Of a DNA stretch of 7,534 nt, positions 1-6,828 are shown one piece after another. Made by a program: the position numbers and the translations under genes. The stretch comes from Gemmatimonadaceae bacterium (GTDB lineage: Bacteria; Gemmatimonadota; Gemmatimonadetes; Gemmatimonadales; Gemmatimonadaceae). The stretch is from the NCBI GenBank assembly GCA_014378185.1, contig JACMOE010000768.1:1-7534 (forward strand), in the 5' to 3' direction. The first letter of the stretch is position 1. Each line of letters starts with the position of its first letter. The notes under the pieces were generated by a model. It saw only the letters and a program-made list of their open reading frames with translations, made no database searches and was not told the DNA's origin.

Positions 1-1
1 C

Positions 2-175
2 GGCAACCGCATCGTTCTCTTGATCGATAAAGACGTTGACGGGGTCGAGTACGTCAGTGGCGCCTTTGGGCCGTACGACATTGGCAACCTCAGCAAGGTC
101 AGCAACGCCCCGCTTGGGGACGGCTCAACGTTAATGATCGTAGCCATCAAACCGCGGGACATGGACACACTACCC
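2..175 (+). other. Open coding-like stretch, possible 3' remnant of an upstream gene
   Basis: Frame 2 is open from the window edge and reads as plausible protein (for example LLIDKDVDGVEYVSG and GDGSTLMIVAIKPRDMD), with many RNY codons and roughly 75-80% G/C at third positions up to about base 140. After about 175 this bias fades, and past 250 the frame becomes an Arg/Gly-rich shadow of the next gene; its first stop is at 536-538, deep inside the binding-protein gene. The other two forward frames meet early stops (21-23 and 28-30) and do not look coding. I do not recognise the protein. It could be the tail of a real upstream gene that lost its stop through an indel, a decayed gene, or chance. 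The end given is only where the coding signal fades. Confidence 0.3.
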
Positions 176-186
176 GGTGAAATCTT

Positions 187-218
187 GTTCGAAAGAACGG
201 ATCTGGGATTCAAAACCC
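187..218 (+). promoter_or_regulatory. Two adjacent dyads upstream of the transporter operon
   Basis: Two short inverted repeats lie 31-62 nt before the start of the substrate-binding protein gene. Bases 187-198 read GTTCGAAAGAAC, with 4-bp arms around GAAA. Bases 205-218 read GGGATTCAAAACCC, symmetric at 10 of 14 positions. A -10-like hexamer TCTAAT sits at 227-232, but no convincing -35 box stands 16-18 nt upstream of it, and transcription from it would leave only about a 10-nt leader. Sugar-importer operons are often repressed by LacI-type regulators binding dyads in this position; that link is inference. Confidence 0.2.
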
Positions 219-238
219 GATACCTCTCTAATCGTTTT

Positions 239-242
239 GGAG
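239..242 (+). promoter_or_regulatory. Ribosome binding site fixing the binding-protein start
   Basis: GGAG stands 6 nt before the ATG at 249. This favours that ATG over the in-frame ATG at 177, which would put 24 hydrophilic residues ahead of the lipoprotein signal peptide. Confidence 0.6.
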
Positions 243-248
243 AATGGA

Positions 249-1307
249 ATGACGACGCGAAACGGGTGGCGCGCTGCGGCGCTGGTCACGGTGGGAATGG
301 TGGTGATGGCGTGCGGCGGCGGCTCGGGCGCGGACAAGCCTGCTGCCGGTGCCGGCGCCGCGGGCGGCACGGCGGCGGCGGGCGACAAGATCGTCATCGC
401 ACTCATCGCCAAGAGCTCGACGAACGCCGTCTTCCTCGCCGCGCGTACGGGAGCGGAAGCGGCCGCGAAGGAGCTGTCGAAGACGAGCAACGTGCCCGTC
501 GAGATCATGTGGCTCACGCCGCCGCAGGAGGACGGTGAGGTGCAGGCGCAGCGCATTCGCCAGGCCGTGAACGATGGCGCCAGCGCCGTCCTCCTGTCCG
601 CATCCGATGCGGGCAAGGTCACGGGGGCGATCAACGATGCGGTGGACCGGGGCGTGCCGGTGATGATGTTCGACAGCGACGCACCAAAGTCCAAGCGCTT
701 CGCGTTCTACGGCGTGGATGACCACAAGACCGGGGTCACCACGATGTCCGAGCTTGCGAAGCAGCTTGGCGGAAAGGGAAAAGTGGCCATCCTCGCCGGC
801 AACCAGAACGCCCCCAACCTCCAGATGCGCGTCCAGGGGGTGAAGGACGAGGCGAAGAAGTATCCGGGCATCACCATCGTCGGCACGTTCAATCACATCG
901 AGACGGCCCAGGATGCCGCGGCCGAAGTCATTCGCGCGAACAACGCCTATCCGGAGATCACCGGGTGGGCGATGATCGGCGGCTGGCCACTCTTCACGCA
1001 GTCACTGTTGACCGACCTCGATCCCGCCAAACAGAAGGTCGTGTCGGTGGACGCGCTCCCCGATGAGCTCGCGTACATCGAAAAGGGCATCGTCCCGGTG
1101 CTGCTCGCGCAGCCTGTGTACATGTGGGGCGACGTCGGCGTCCGCACCATCTTCGCCAAGGTGCACGACAAGAAGGATCCGCCGCAGGCGATCATTCCCA
1201 TGGAGCTGGTTCGCGTTTCGAAGGACAATCTCGGCACGTGGGCGCGCCAGCTACGCGACTGGGGCTTTACGACTGTCAATCCCGCGTACCTCGCACTCAA
1301 GCAGTAA
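249..1307 (+). CDS. Sugar-type ABC transporter substrate-binding lipoprotein
   Basis: This is the extracytoplasmic ligand-binding component of a ribose/xylose/rhamnose-class ABC importer (Peripla_BP_4, LacI-type periplasmic fold). From ATG 249 it has 352 residues. It opens with a short basic n-region (Arg4, Arg8), a hydrophobic core and a lipobox VMAC with Cys22, so it should be a membrane-anchored lipoprotein. A Gly/Ala-rich linker (about 23-46) leads to the mature domain, which begins DKIVIALIAKSS. Family traits include AVLLSASDA, the GVPVMMFDSDAP strand, YGVDDHKTG, and a GWAMIGGWPLF hinge-side segment. The start is supported by GGAG 6 nt upstream. The ATPase gene begins 6 nt after its TAA, so the two are one operon. 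The sugar cannot be read from the sequence. Confidence 0.9.
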   Translation: MTTRNGWRAAALVTVGMVVMACGGGSGADKPAAGAGAAGGTAAAGDKIVIALIAKSSTNAVFLAARTGAEAAAKELSKTSNVPVEIMWLTPPQEDGEVQAQRIRQAVNDGASAVLLSASDAGKVTGAINDAVDRGVPVMMFDSDAPKSKRFAFYGVDDHKTGVTTMSELAKQLGGKGKVAILAGNQNAPNLQMRVQGVKDEAKKYPGITIVGTFNHIETAQDAAAEVIRANNAYPEITGWAMIGGWPLFTQSLLTDLDPAKQKVVSVDALPDELAYIEKGIVPVLLAQPVYMWGDVGVRTIFAKVHDKKDPPQAIIPMELVRVSKDNLGTWARQLRDWGFTTVNPAYLALKQ

Positions 1308-1313
1308 CCGTCC

Positions 1314-2819
1314 GTGCACACGCCCGCCGTTCGATTCGAGGGAGTAAGCAAGCGCTTTCCCGGCGTACAGGCGCTCACCGGCGTGTCGCTCGACGTCGCC
1401 GAGGGATCGTGCCACGCCCTGTGTGGCGAGAATGGAGCGGGCAAGAGCACCCTCGGAAAGATTCTCGCGGGGCTCCAGTCGCCCGACGAGGGCCGATTAT
1501 TCGTGTTCGGACAGGAGGTGCACTTGGCCAGCCCGCACGACGCGATCGCGGCGGGCATCGCCATGGTGCACCAGGAGCTGGCGTTCTGCGAGAACATGTC
1601 CATCGCCGAGAACCTCTGCCTGGCCGACATGCCGCGCCGGCGCGGGCTTGTGGACTTTCGGGAAATGGAACGGCGTGCGACAGCGCTGCTCGCCGAAACG
1701 GGCACGGTACTCGACGTGCGCGGCAGGCTGGGTGAACTCTCCATCGGCAATCGACAGATGGTGCAGATCGCGGCGGCTGTCGGTGGCGGCGCACGCATCA
1801 TCGTGTTCGACGAGCCCACCAGCAGCCTCAGTCAGGCCGAAGCCGATCGGCTGTACGCGCTGCTCGCGCGGCTCACTGGGCGAGGCGTCACGTGCATCTT
1901 CGTCTCGCACCGCATGCCCGAGATCTTCGCGCCCTGTGATACCGTGAGTGTGCTGCGCGACGGCGCGCATGTCGCCACGCGGGCAACAGCCGATCTCCGC
2001 GAGGCCGACCTGGTCGAGATGATGATCGGGCGGCCCCTCGCAGAGTACATCCCCGTGCCGCGCGACGCCGTGCAGGGTGCGGAGGTGCTGCGCGTGGAGC
2101 ACCTCACCGTACCCGGACATTTTCACGATGTGTCGTTCACGCTTCATGCGGGCGAGGTAATCGGCCTCGCAGGGCTGATGGGAGCCGGCCGGTCGGAGCT
2201 TGCCTGCGCGCTGTTCGGACTCGATGTGGTCACCGCTGGCGAGATCTACGTGAACGGAGTGCGCGTGCGCATCGACGATCCTCGACAGGCCATCCACTAC
2301 GGCATCGGCTTCGTCCCGGAAGACCGCAAGCGGCAGGGTCTGGTGCTTTCGGAAAGCGCCCTGCGCAACACGTCGCTGCCCACGTTGGACCTGCTATCGC
2401 GGTTCGGCTGGATCGATCGGCCGCGCGAACGGCACCAGGCAACCGCGCTGTTCGATCAGCTTCGCGTACGCACTCCCGGGCTCGACGCGGTGGTCGCCGG
2501 CCTGTCGGGTGGAAATCAGCAGAAGGTGGTGCTGGCCAAGTGGCTCGCCGCGAATCCGCGTATCCTCATCCTGGACGAGCCCACGCGCGGCGTTGACGTC
2601 GGCGCCAAGGCCGAGATCCACGCGCTCATCGGCCAGCTGGCGGCCCGGGGCACGGCCATCTTCGTCATCTCGAGTGAACTACCAGAGGTTCTTCGGCTGT
2701 CCACCCGCATCCTCGTGTTGCGCGAAGGCAGGCTCGTGGGCGAGGTGCGGCGCGAGCACGCGTCACAGGAAACGCTGCTCAGGATGATGGCTGGCCTGGG
2801 CGATCACCGGAGTACGTGA
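1314..2819 (+). CDS. RbsA-like sugar ABC transporter ATP-binding protein, two nucleotide-binding domains
   Basis: This cytoplasmic subunit powers a monosaccharide-class ABC importer by ATP hydrolysis. Its 501 residues contain two fused ATPase domains, as in RbsA, XylG and MglA. Domain 1 has Walker A GENGAGKST (38-46), Q-loop MVHQE, signature LSIGN, Walker B IIVFDEP (Asp166, Glu167) and H-loop SHRMPEIF near 198. Domain 2 has a Walker A-like GLMGAGRS with Arg in place of Lys, signature LSGGNQQK, Walker B ILILDEP followed by TRGVDVGAK, and SSE where the switch His would be. These domain-2 departures are normal for the family. The GTG start is 6 nt after the binding-protein stop; no Shine-Dalgarno is visible, so translation is probably coupled. 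No permease gene follows, although one is expected next. Function class is certain, substrate is not. Confidence 0.93.
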   Translation: MHTPAVRFEGVSKRFPGVQALTGVSLDVAEGSCHALCGENGAGKSTLGKILAGLQSPDEGRLFVFGQEVHLASPHDAIAAGIAMVHQELAFCENMSIAENLCLADMPRRRGLVDFREMERRATALLAETGTVLDVRGRLGELSIGNRQMVQIAAAVGGGARIIVFDEPTSSLSQAEADRLYALLARLTGRGVTCIFVSHRMPEIFAPCDTVSVLRDGAHVATRATADLREADLVEMMIGRPLAEYIPVPRDAVQGAEVLRVEHLTVPGHFHDVSFTLHAGEVIGLAGLMGAGRSELACALFGLDVVTAGEIYVNGVRVRIDDPRQAIHYGIGFVPEDRKRQGLVLSESALRNTSLPTLDLLSRFGWIDRPRERHQATALFDQLRVRTPGLDAVVAGLSGGNQQKVVLAKWLAANPRILILDEPTRGVDVGAKAEIHALIGQLAARGTAIFVISSELPEVLRLSTRILVLREGRLVGEVRREHASQETLLRMMAGLGDHRST

Positions 2820-2983
2820 GCCTGAGCGGGCGCGTAAGCCTCCAGCGATCAGCCAATCAGAGCGCGAGCTCTGGCACGAGCTCCAGCGCGAGCTCGAATT
2901 GCTCAAGGCTGGAGGCTGCATGCTCACGCTCCTTGCTCAGGAATCCAGCATCTTGTCCATGGACTTCCAGTTCACGGCACTAA
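2816..2983 (+). CDS. Possible 55-codon ORF overlapping the ATPase stop
   Basis: A GTG at 2816 overlaps the ATPase TGA as GTGA, the usual form of translational coupling and the place where a permease gene would be expected to begin. The frame reads VSLSGRVSLQRSANQ, turns Ser-rich (SASSGTSSSASS) through the GAGCTC array, and stops with TAA at 2981-2983, inside the 3' end of the convergent DUF4403 gene. It has no membrane segment and matches no family I know. It may be an artefact, or the surviving start of a lost permease gene. Confidence 0.15.
   Translation: MSLSGRVSLQRSANQSASSGTSSSASSNCSRLEAACSRSLLRNPASCPWTSSSRH
2837..2917. repeat. 12-bp-period GAGCTC array inside a 10-bp inverted repeat
   Basis: The gap between the convergent ATPase and DUF4403 genes is highly structured. 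Three GAGCTC palindromes start at 2866, 2878 and 2890, exactly 12 bp apart, and an 11-bp direct repeat AGCGCGAGCTC occurs at 2861-2871 and 2885-2895. The array is enclosed by a perfect inverted repeat, AGCCTCCAGC at 2837-2846 and GCTGGAGGCT at 2908-2917. Transcripts from either strand could fold into a long stem with inner GAGCTC pairings. There is no T-tract, so this is not a classical intrinsic terminator. It could act as a two-way transcription barrier, a protein-binding array, or be debris from slippage or recombination. Confidence 0.6.
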
Positions 2984-4464
2984 TGCTGCTTCACGGCAAG
3001 CCCTGCCTGCCCACGCGCCTCGGCACGTACCGTCATGCCGTCTCGTGTCACGAACAACCCCACCACGGCAAGTGAATCCACGCTCCCCGAGAGCGTGACC
3101 GCGTCACCGATGCGGCGATTCAACCCCTCCAGCAACAAGGCTTTCCCGCGTGCGAGCACGGGTGCGATGGGAATGCGCGCGCGCTTCCGAAGTTCGGCGC
3201 GCACGGCGCCGGAGCGTAACCACGAGTAGCTCTTGAGGAGTGGGTTGCTCGACTGCAGGTCGAAGTCGAGGTCGGGCACGGTGATGGTGCCGTCCACATG
3301 GTTCACCGCTGGCGTGCCCACCAGTTCGATCGTGCCCGTCACGTCACCGGTGAATGCCGCCGACAAGCCAAGCTTGCCGCCGGCCTTGGGCAGCACGGTC
3401 ACGCGTGCGACGCGCACCGGATGTCCGGACACGTTGAACGTCTTGTTGCCGAACGCCGAGCCGAGCTCACGCGACGCGGTGCCATAGTCCACCACGCCGT
3501 CCATCACGATGTGATAGCCGTCGCCTGTGCTGGTGTCGCGCGCGAGCGCGGGCAGGGTGCGGGACAGCATGACCGGCTCCGCTGATCCGGTGATGATGGC
3601 GGGATGCGCATCGAGGCGCACGGGCACAACCAGCGTGCGACTGTGGCCCCGCACGTGTCCCATGCTCAGCTGCTCGGGGCCCAGCGTGAGCCAGATGCCA
3701 TCGGCCAGCTTGATGGGCCGCGCCAGCATCTGCCACCACTCCGTCACCTGTTTCGTCAGGTCTATCGACCCTACCTTTTCGTCGATGCTGGTGAGCCGGT
3801 CCGCGAGTGCGCCGCGCGCCGCACCCACGACCTGCTCCGTGACATCCTTGTGCAGGATGCTTACATCGCAGTGATCGCGTGGTTCGGTTGAGGCGGGCGC
3901 GACGGTCACGATCCGCGCCTTCGACGCCAGGTGCCAGTGCGTGGTGAGGGTGAGCGGCGTCGCAAGCTCCACCACCAGGCGCGGTCGCTCCGCGCCCTGG
4001 CCGCAGCCGGCGCTGATCGTCGGGCCGATGGGCGGCTTGATGAAGCCGCGCGCCTGGTACGAGATGGTCGCGCGCAGGTGGAGCAGGTTGCCATCGGCGA
4101 AGGCGGTGAACGGGCCCCGCACCGCCTGGAAGGCATAGTGGCGGCGGTCGTTGTCGCCAATCTGCTTGACACTGTCCATCGACCCGAACCGCGTGGGGAC
4201 GACGTGCTCCACCAGCCCCATGACGGCCGTGATGTCGTACGCCAGCGGCACGCTCAGTCGCGATGCCTGCGCGCGGGAGGGTGCCGGCGCGGACATGTCC
4301 GGCGGCACGGGCACGGTTGGCGGGGCTTCGCGCGTGCAGGCCATGCCCAGCACGGTTGTGCCCAGCAACGTCATGCCCCGACAGATTGCGCTCCATTTCG
4401 CGGCCACCGACATCTCCCAGATTCGAAGGGGCACGCGCCCGGATCCTGCATTCGAAGTCGCCAT
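2980..4464 (-). CDS. DUF4403 family lipoprotein
   Basis: This is an envelope protein of the DUF4403 family, which has no established function. It has 494 residues from the ATG at 4464. A lipobox LGMAC places the lipidated Cys at residue 43, followed by a Pro-rich spacer (about 48-66). Family-like segments are the N-terminal YDITAVMGLVEHVVP, the central RHYAFQAVRGPF and LHLRATISYQARG, the LTLTTHWHLASKARI strand, the EWWQMLARPIKL core (Trp243, Trp244), WLTLGPEQL, and a C-terminal VPDLDFDLQSSNPLL region. The start is uncertain: ATG 4464 has a GAGGAAG 13 nt upstream but gives a long n-region, while Met18 (4413) would give a normal 25-residue lipoprotein signal peptide. The stop is TAG. It is divergent from the PAP2 operon, which hints at a shared envelope role. 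Confidence 0.8.
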   Translation of the reverse strand: MATSNAGSGRVPLRIWEMSVAAKWSAICRGMTLLGTTVLGMACTREAPPTVPVPPDMSAPAPSRAQASRLSVPLAYDITAVMGLVEHVVPTRFGSMDSVKQIGDNDRRHYAFQAVRGPFTAFADGNLLHLRATISYQARGFIKPPIGPTISAGCGQGAERPRLVVELATPLTLTTHWHLASKARIVTVAPASTEPRDHCDVSILHKDVTEQVVGAARGALADRLTSIDEKVGSIDLTKQVTEWWQMLARPIKLADGIWLTLGPEQLSMGHVRGHSRTLVVPVRLDAHPAIITGSAEPVMLSRTLPALARDTSTGDGYHIVMDGVVDYGTASRELGSAFGNKTFNVSGHPVRVARVTVLPKAGGKLGLSAAFTGDVTGTIELVGTPAVNHVDGTITVPDLDFDLQSSNPLLKSYSWLRSGAVRAELRKRARIPIAPVLARGKALLLEGLNRRIGDAVTLSGSVDSLAVVGLFVTRDGMTVRAEARGQAGLAVKQH

Positions 4465-5203
4465 GCAAGGAATTGAACTTCCTCACAAGGCACGAAGCAC
4501 GCCGCCACTGCGCGGGGGTGCTGGCCTGCCCGCGGCCGGCTCGCCTCCGGGCACGACTAGTGACATCGTGATCGCCAGCGTGATGGTGCCAGCGACACTC
4601 GTGGTGTTCGCGATCCTTGGCGAATTCGTGGGGCGTGGCGAGACCACGGTATTCGACGACCACGTTCGTCTATTGGTGCTTGCGCATCGGCCCGCGCTCC
4701 TCCTCGCGGCATTTCGCTGGATCACCACCGCCGGTTCAGTGACGCCGATGGTCGTCTACGCTGTTGTAATCGCCCTGCTCTTTGCCCATCGCGGACGCGT
4801 GCTCGTTGCGGTCACGCTCCTCGTGGCCCCCGCGGGCGCCGTCGTGGCCTACCTCGGACTCAAGAACGTCTTCGCGCGCAACCGGCCTTCCGGCATCGGC
4901 AATGTCATCGAGGGCACGTACTCCTTTCCCTCCGCTCACGCAACCACGTCAGCTGCGGTCTGCTGTACGCTCGCCTACATCTGCTGGCGCGAGCGCCTCC
5001 TGCGCGGCCCGGCCGGGACCGTGCTCGGCGTCGGCGCACCTGTGTTCATTGGCGGCAGCAGGGTCTTCCTCGACGTGCACTGGGCCACCGACGTACTCGG
5101 CGGATGGGTGGCCGGGCTTTGCATCGCTTCGCTCGCGGGCTTGCTTTACCAGCTCATTCGCCGCATCGAGGCCCGGCGCCCATTCAACGAGGTCCGCACG
5201 TGA
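4463..5203 (+). CDS. PAP2 family integral membrane phosphatase
   Basis: This is a membrane phosphatase of the type 2 phosphatidic acid phosphatase family, which removes phosphate from lipid or isoprenoid phosphates such as phosphatidate, phosphatidylglycerophosphate or undecaprenyl pyrophosphate. All three catalytic motifs are intact in the 246-residue product: KX6RP as KNVFARNRP (134-142), PSXH as PSAHA (156-160), and SRX5HX3D from Ser199 to Asp210 with His206. About six hydrophobic segments fall near 35-55, 93-108, 112-132, 161-175, 185-197 and 211-231. The first 34 residues are Pro/Gly-rich. Starts at GTG 4568 or ATG 4583 would remove this tail and are possible; no start has a clear ribosome site. 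The gene overlaps the next PAP2 gene by 4 nt. The exact substrate cannot be told from sequence. Confidence 0.87.
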   Translation: MQGIELPHKARSTPPLRGGAGLPAAGSPPGTTSDIVIASVMVPATLVVFAILGEFVGRGETTVFDDHVRLLVLAHRPALLLAAFRWITTAGSVTPMVVYAVVIALLFAHRGRVLVAVTLLVAPAGAVVAYLGLKNVFARNRPSGIGNVIEGTYSFPSAHATTSAAVCCTLAYICWRERLLRGPAGTVLGVGAPVFIGGSRVFLDVHWATDVLGGWVAGLCIASLAGLLYQLIRRIEARRPFNEVRT

Positions 5204-6093
5204 TCGTACCGTGTCGCACTCACGCACGCGCAACCGGCGCAAGGAAAGTCCTTCGCGCCGTCACGGTCATAGGGCTGCTGGTCACTGTCGCCGCGGCACC
5301 TGCCGTCCGCGCACAAGCACCAGACGTGCAAGGCTCGTCCTCCGGTGTGCTGCTCACGGGTCGCGACCTCGCCCTGCTCGGCGCCGCAACTCTTGGCTCT
5401 GCCGCGCTGACGCGACTCGACGCGCGCGTGGCAAACGCGCTGTACGACTCGCTGTTCCAGGTCAATCATCCGGGCATCACGTCGGCGGCCAACCGTGCCA
5501 GCCTGATGACGGAAACTCTCCTGATGCTCACCGGCGGCACGGTGTGGGGCATCGCGCGCCTGCGGCACGATGACGGCACCGCCGACGTGGCGCTGCATAC
5601 CACGGAAGCCATCGCCTCCACCGCGATGATCATCCAGGTCATCCGCGGCGCGCTGGGGCGTGGGCGGCCCTACGTGGTGAACGAAGTGGGCGAGAAGCGC
5701 AACGGCGATCCCTACGAGTTCCAGTTTCTCCATGGCTTCACCAGCTACAATTACCGCTCGTGGCCCTCGATGCACGCCATGGCCAATTTCGCGGCCGCGT
5801 CCGCACTGTCCGCCGAGATGCGGCAGCGGAACACCCCCAACCGCGCAATCATTTCCCCGGTGCTGTATCTCGGTGCCACCCTGCCGTCGTTGGCCAGGAT
5901 GTATCTCGACGAACACTGGGTGAGTGACATCGCCATGGGGGCCTTCCTCGGCGTCTTCGCGGGCCAGAAGGCAGTGAACTACAGTCACGACCATCCAGGC
6001 AACATCGTGGACCGCAAACTCCTGCGGCCCGCCGTGCGGGCGACGTTCACGCACGATGCCCGCGGATTGTCCTTCGCAATTACGCCGTACTGA
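5200..6093 (+). CDS. Secreted PAP2 family phosphatase
   Basis: This is a second PAP2/acid-phosphatase-fold protein, 297 residues from a GTG at 5200 that overlaps the upstream stop as GTGA, so translation is probably coupled. A signal peptide is clear: basic n-region (Arg15, Lys16, Arg19), hydrophobic core VIGLLVTVAAA, and cleavage expected after VRA at residue 38. The mature protein should therefore work in the periplasm or at the outer membrane. Catalytic motifs are present with changes: RGALGRGRP (149-157) has Arg for the usual leading Lys, PSMHA (189-193) is intact, and ARMYLDEHWVSD (232-243) has Ala for Ser but keeps Arg233, His239 and Asp243. Starting further upstream would only read a shadow of the first PAP2 gene. 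Substrate unknown; activity is likely because the His, Asp and RP residues remain. Confidence 0.85.
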   Translation: MIVPCRTHARATGARKVLRAVTVIGLLVTVAAAPAVRAQAPDVQGSSSGVLLTGRDLALLGAATLGSAALTRLDARVANALYDSLFQVNHPGITSAANRASLMTETLLMLTGGTVWGIARLRHDDGTADVALHTTEAIASTAMIIQVIRGALGRGRPYVVNEVGEKRNGDPYEFQFLHGFTSYNYRSWPSMHAMANFAAASALSAEMRQRNTPNRAIISPVLYLGATLPSLARMYLDEHWVSDIAMGAFLGVFAGQKAVNYSHDHPGNIVDRKLLRPAVRATFTHDARGLSFAITPY

Positions 6094-6139
6094 CACGTAG
6101 GGTACCGCGAGAGCACCGTGTCTGTTGCATGGAAGCTGG

Positions 6140-6160
6140 CGCAGCGACCGTTTCGCTGCG
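6140..6160. terminator. Hairpin in the convergent gap, possible two-way terminator
   Basis: CGCAGCGA at 6140-6147 and TCGCTGCG at 6153-6160 form a perfect 8-bp stem with a 5-nt CCGTT loop. It lies 47 nt after the second PAP2 stop and downstream of the convergent sigma gene on the other strand, so it could stop transcripts from both sides. No T-tract follows on either strand, which lowers confidence in Rho-independent termination. The rest of 6094-6279 holds GGTCGG repeats and a weaker CCACG/CGTGG pairing, and no convincing gene. Confidence 0.4.
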
Positions 6161-6279
6161 AGGCGTCCGGAGGAAGTAGTGACAGGGGTCGGTCGGCCAC
6201 GTTCCGGTGGGGGGCGTGGACGGTCGGCTCTTGTCGTTGCCGTCATGCCGCCCACTCGACTGGCCGTTCGCGTCACATG

Positions 6280-6828
6280 CTACCAGCCACCGCCTTCCGG
6301 AAGCCACGGGGCGAGGTGCTCCCGCATCTGCTTCAGGGCGCGGCCCATGCGCGCCTCCACGCTCTTCACGGAAATGCCGAGCAGCTCGGCAATTTCACTG
6401 TACGTGAGCCCGCGCGTCCGGCTCATTTCGAACACCTCGCGCTGTGGCTCGGAAAGCGCCGACAGCGCCTGCGCTACCGCGGACTCCAGTTCTCCCGTGA
6501 TGACGCCCGAGTCGGACGCAGGCGACGCGGACGGACCCTTGACGAACACTTCGCCGCGCTGCGCGGTCCGCGCCTGGCGCAGCCAATTCAGCGCACGATT
6601 GCGCGCCGCGGAATGCAGGTACGCGCGCACCGGTCCGGTGAGCATGAGTGATTCCCGCCGCCGCCACAGTTCCAGCATGACGTCCTGCGCAATCTCCTCG
6701 GCCAAGGCGCGTTCACCGAGCAGCCGTACCGCGCTCACGACGATCCCCGGATAGTGCTCCCGAAAGATCGTCGAGTAAGCGTCATCATCGCCGTCGCGCA
6801 ATCGCGAAAGGAGTTCCGATTCGTTCAC
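6280..6828 (-). CDS. ECF-type RNA polymerase sigma factor
   Basis: This is an extracytoplasmic-function sigma-70 factor of 182 residues, a normal length for the group. Region 2 spans about 7-85: AYSTIFREHYPGIV (region 2.1), EEIAQDVMLELWRRRE (2.2, core-RNAP contact, with the usual D-V-x-x-E-x-W pattern) and YLHSAARNRALNWLR (2.3-2.4, -10 recognition). A linker of about 90-115 precedes region 4 (119-170), with the LSEPQREVFEM lead and the helix-turn-helix LTYSEIAELLGISVKSVEARM that reads the -35 element. The start is GTG; an in-frame TGA lies 18 nt upstream and no better start codon exists between, so it is well fixed, yet no Shine-Dalgarno is visible. It is divergent from a FecR-like gene, its likely partner. 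Confidence 0.92.
   Translation of the reverse strand: MNESELLSRLRDGDDDAYSTIFREHYPGIVVSAVRLLGERALAEEIAQDVMLELWRRRESLMLTGPVRAYLHSAARNRALNWLRQARTAQRGEVFVKGPSASPASDSGVITGELESAVAQALSALSEPQREVFEMSRTRGLTYSEIAELLGISVKSVEARMGRALKQMREHLAPWLPEGGGW

Noticed and set aside
227..232. TCTAAT as a firm -10 box for the transporter operon
   Set aside because: There is no matching -35 box and the implied leader would be only about 10 nt, so it is mentioned only as a weak possibility.
2152..2819. Second ATPase domain lacks the Walker A lysine (GLMGAGRS) and the switch histidine
   Set aside because: This is the normal state of the second domain in RbsA-type double ATPases, so it is not a defect.
2920..3075. Frame-1 continuation of the GAGCTC region (MLTLLAQESSIL) as a permease fragment
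   Set aside because: It is not hydrophobic enough for a membrane protein and mostly lies antisense to the DUF4403 3' end.
3467..4663. 398-residue minus-strand frame overlapping DUF4403 and PAP2
   Set aside because: Its composition is His/Arg/Gly/Ala-rich with no recognisable motif, and it sits in another frame of the DUF4403 gene.
5146..6276. 376-residue minus-strand frame opposite the second PAP2 gene
   Set aside because: It is antisense to a gene with a signal peptide and PAP2 motifs, and is Arg/His/Gly-rich, as expected of a GC-rich shadow.
6118..6754. Long plus-strand frames opposite the sigma factor gene
   Set aside because: They are Arg-rich shadows of the sigma gene, with no domain or start support; the minus-strand frame carries all the sigma motifs.
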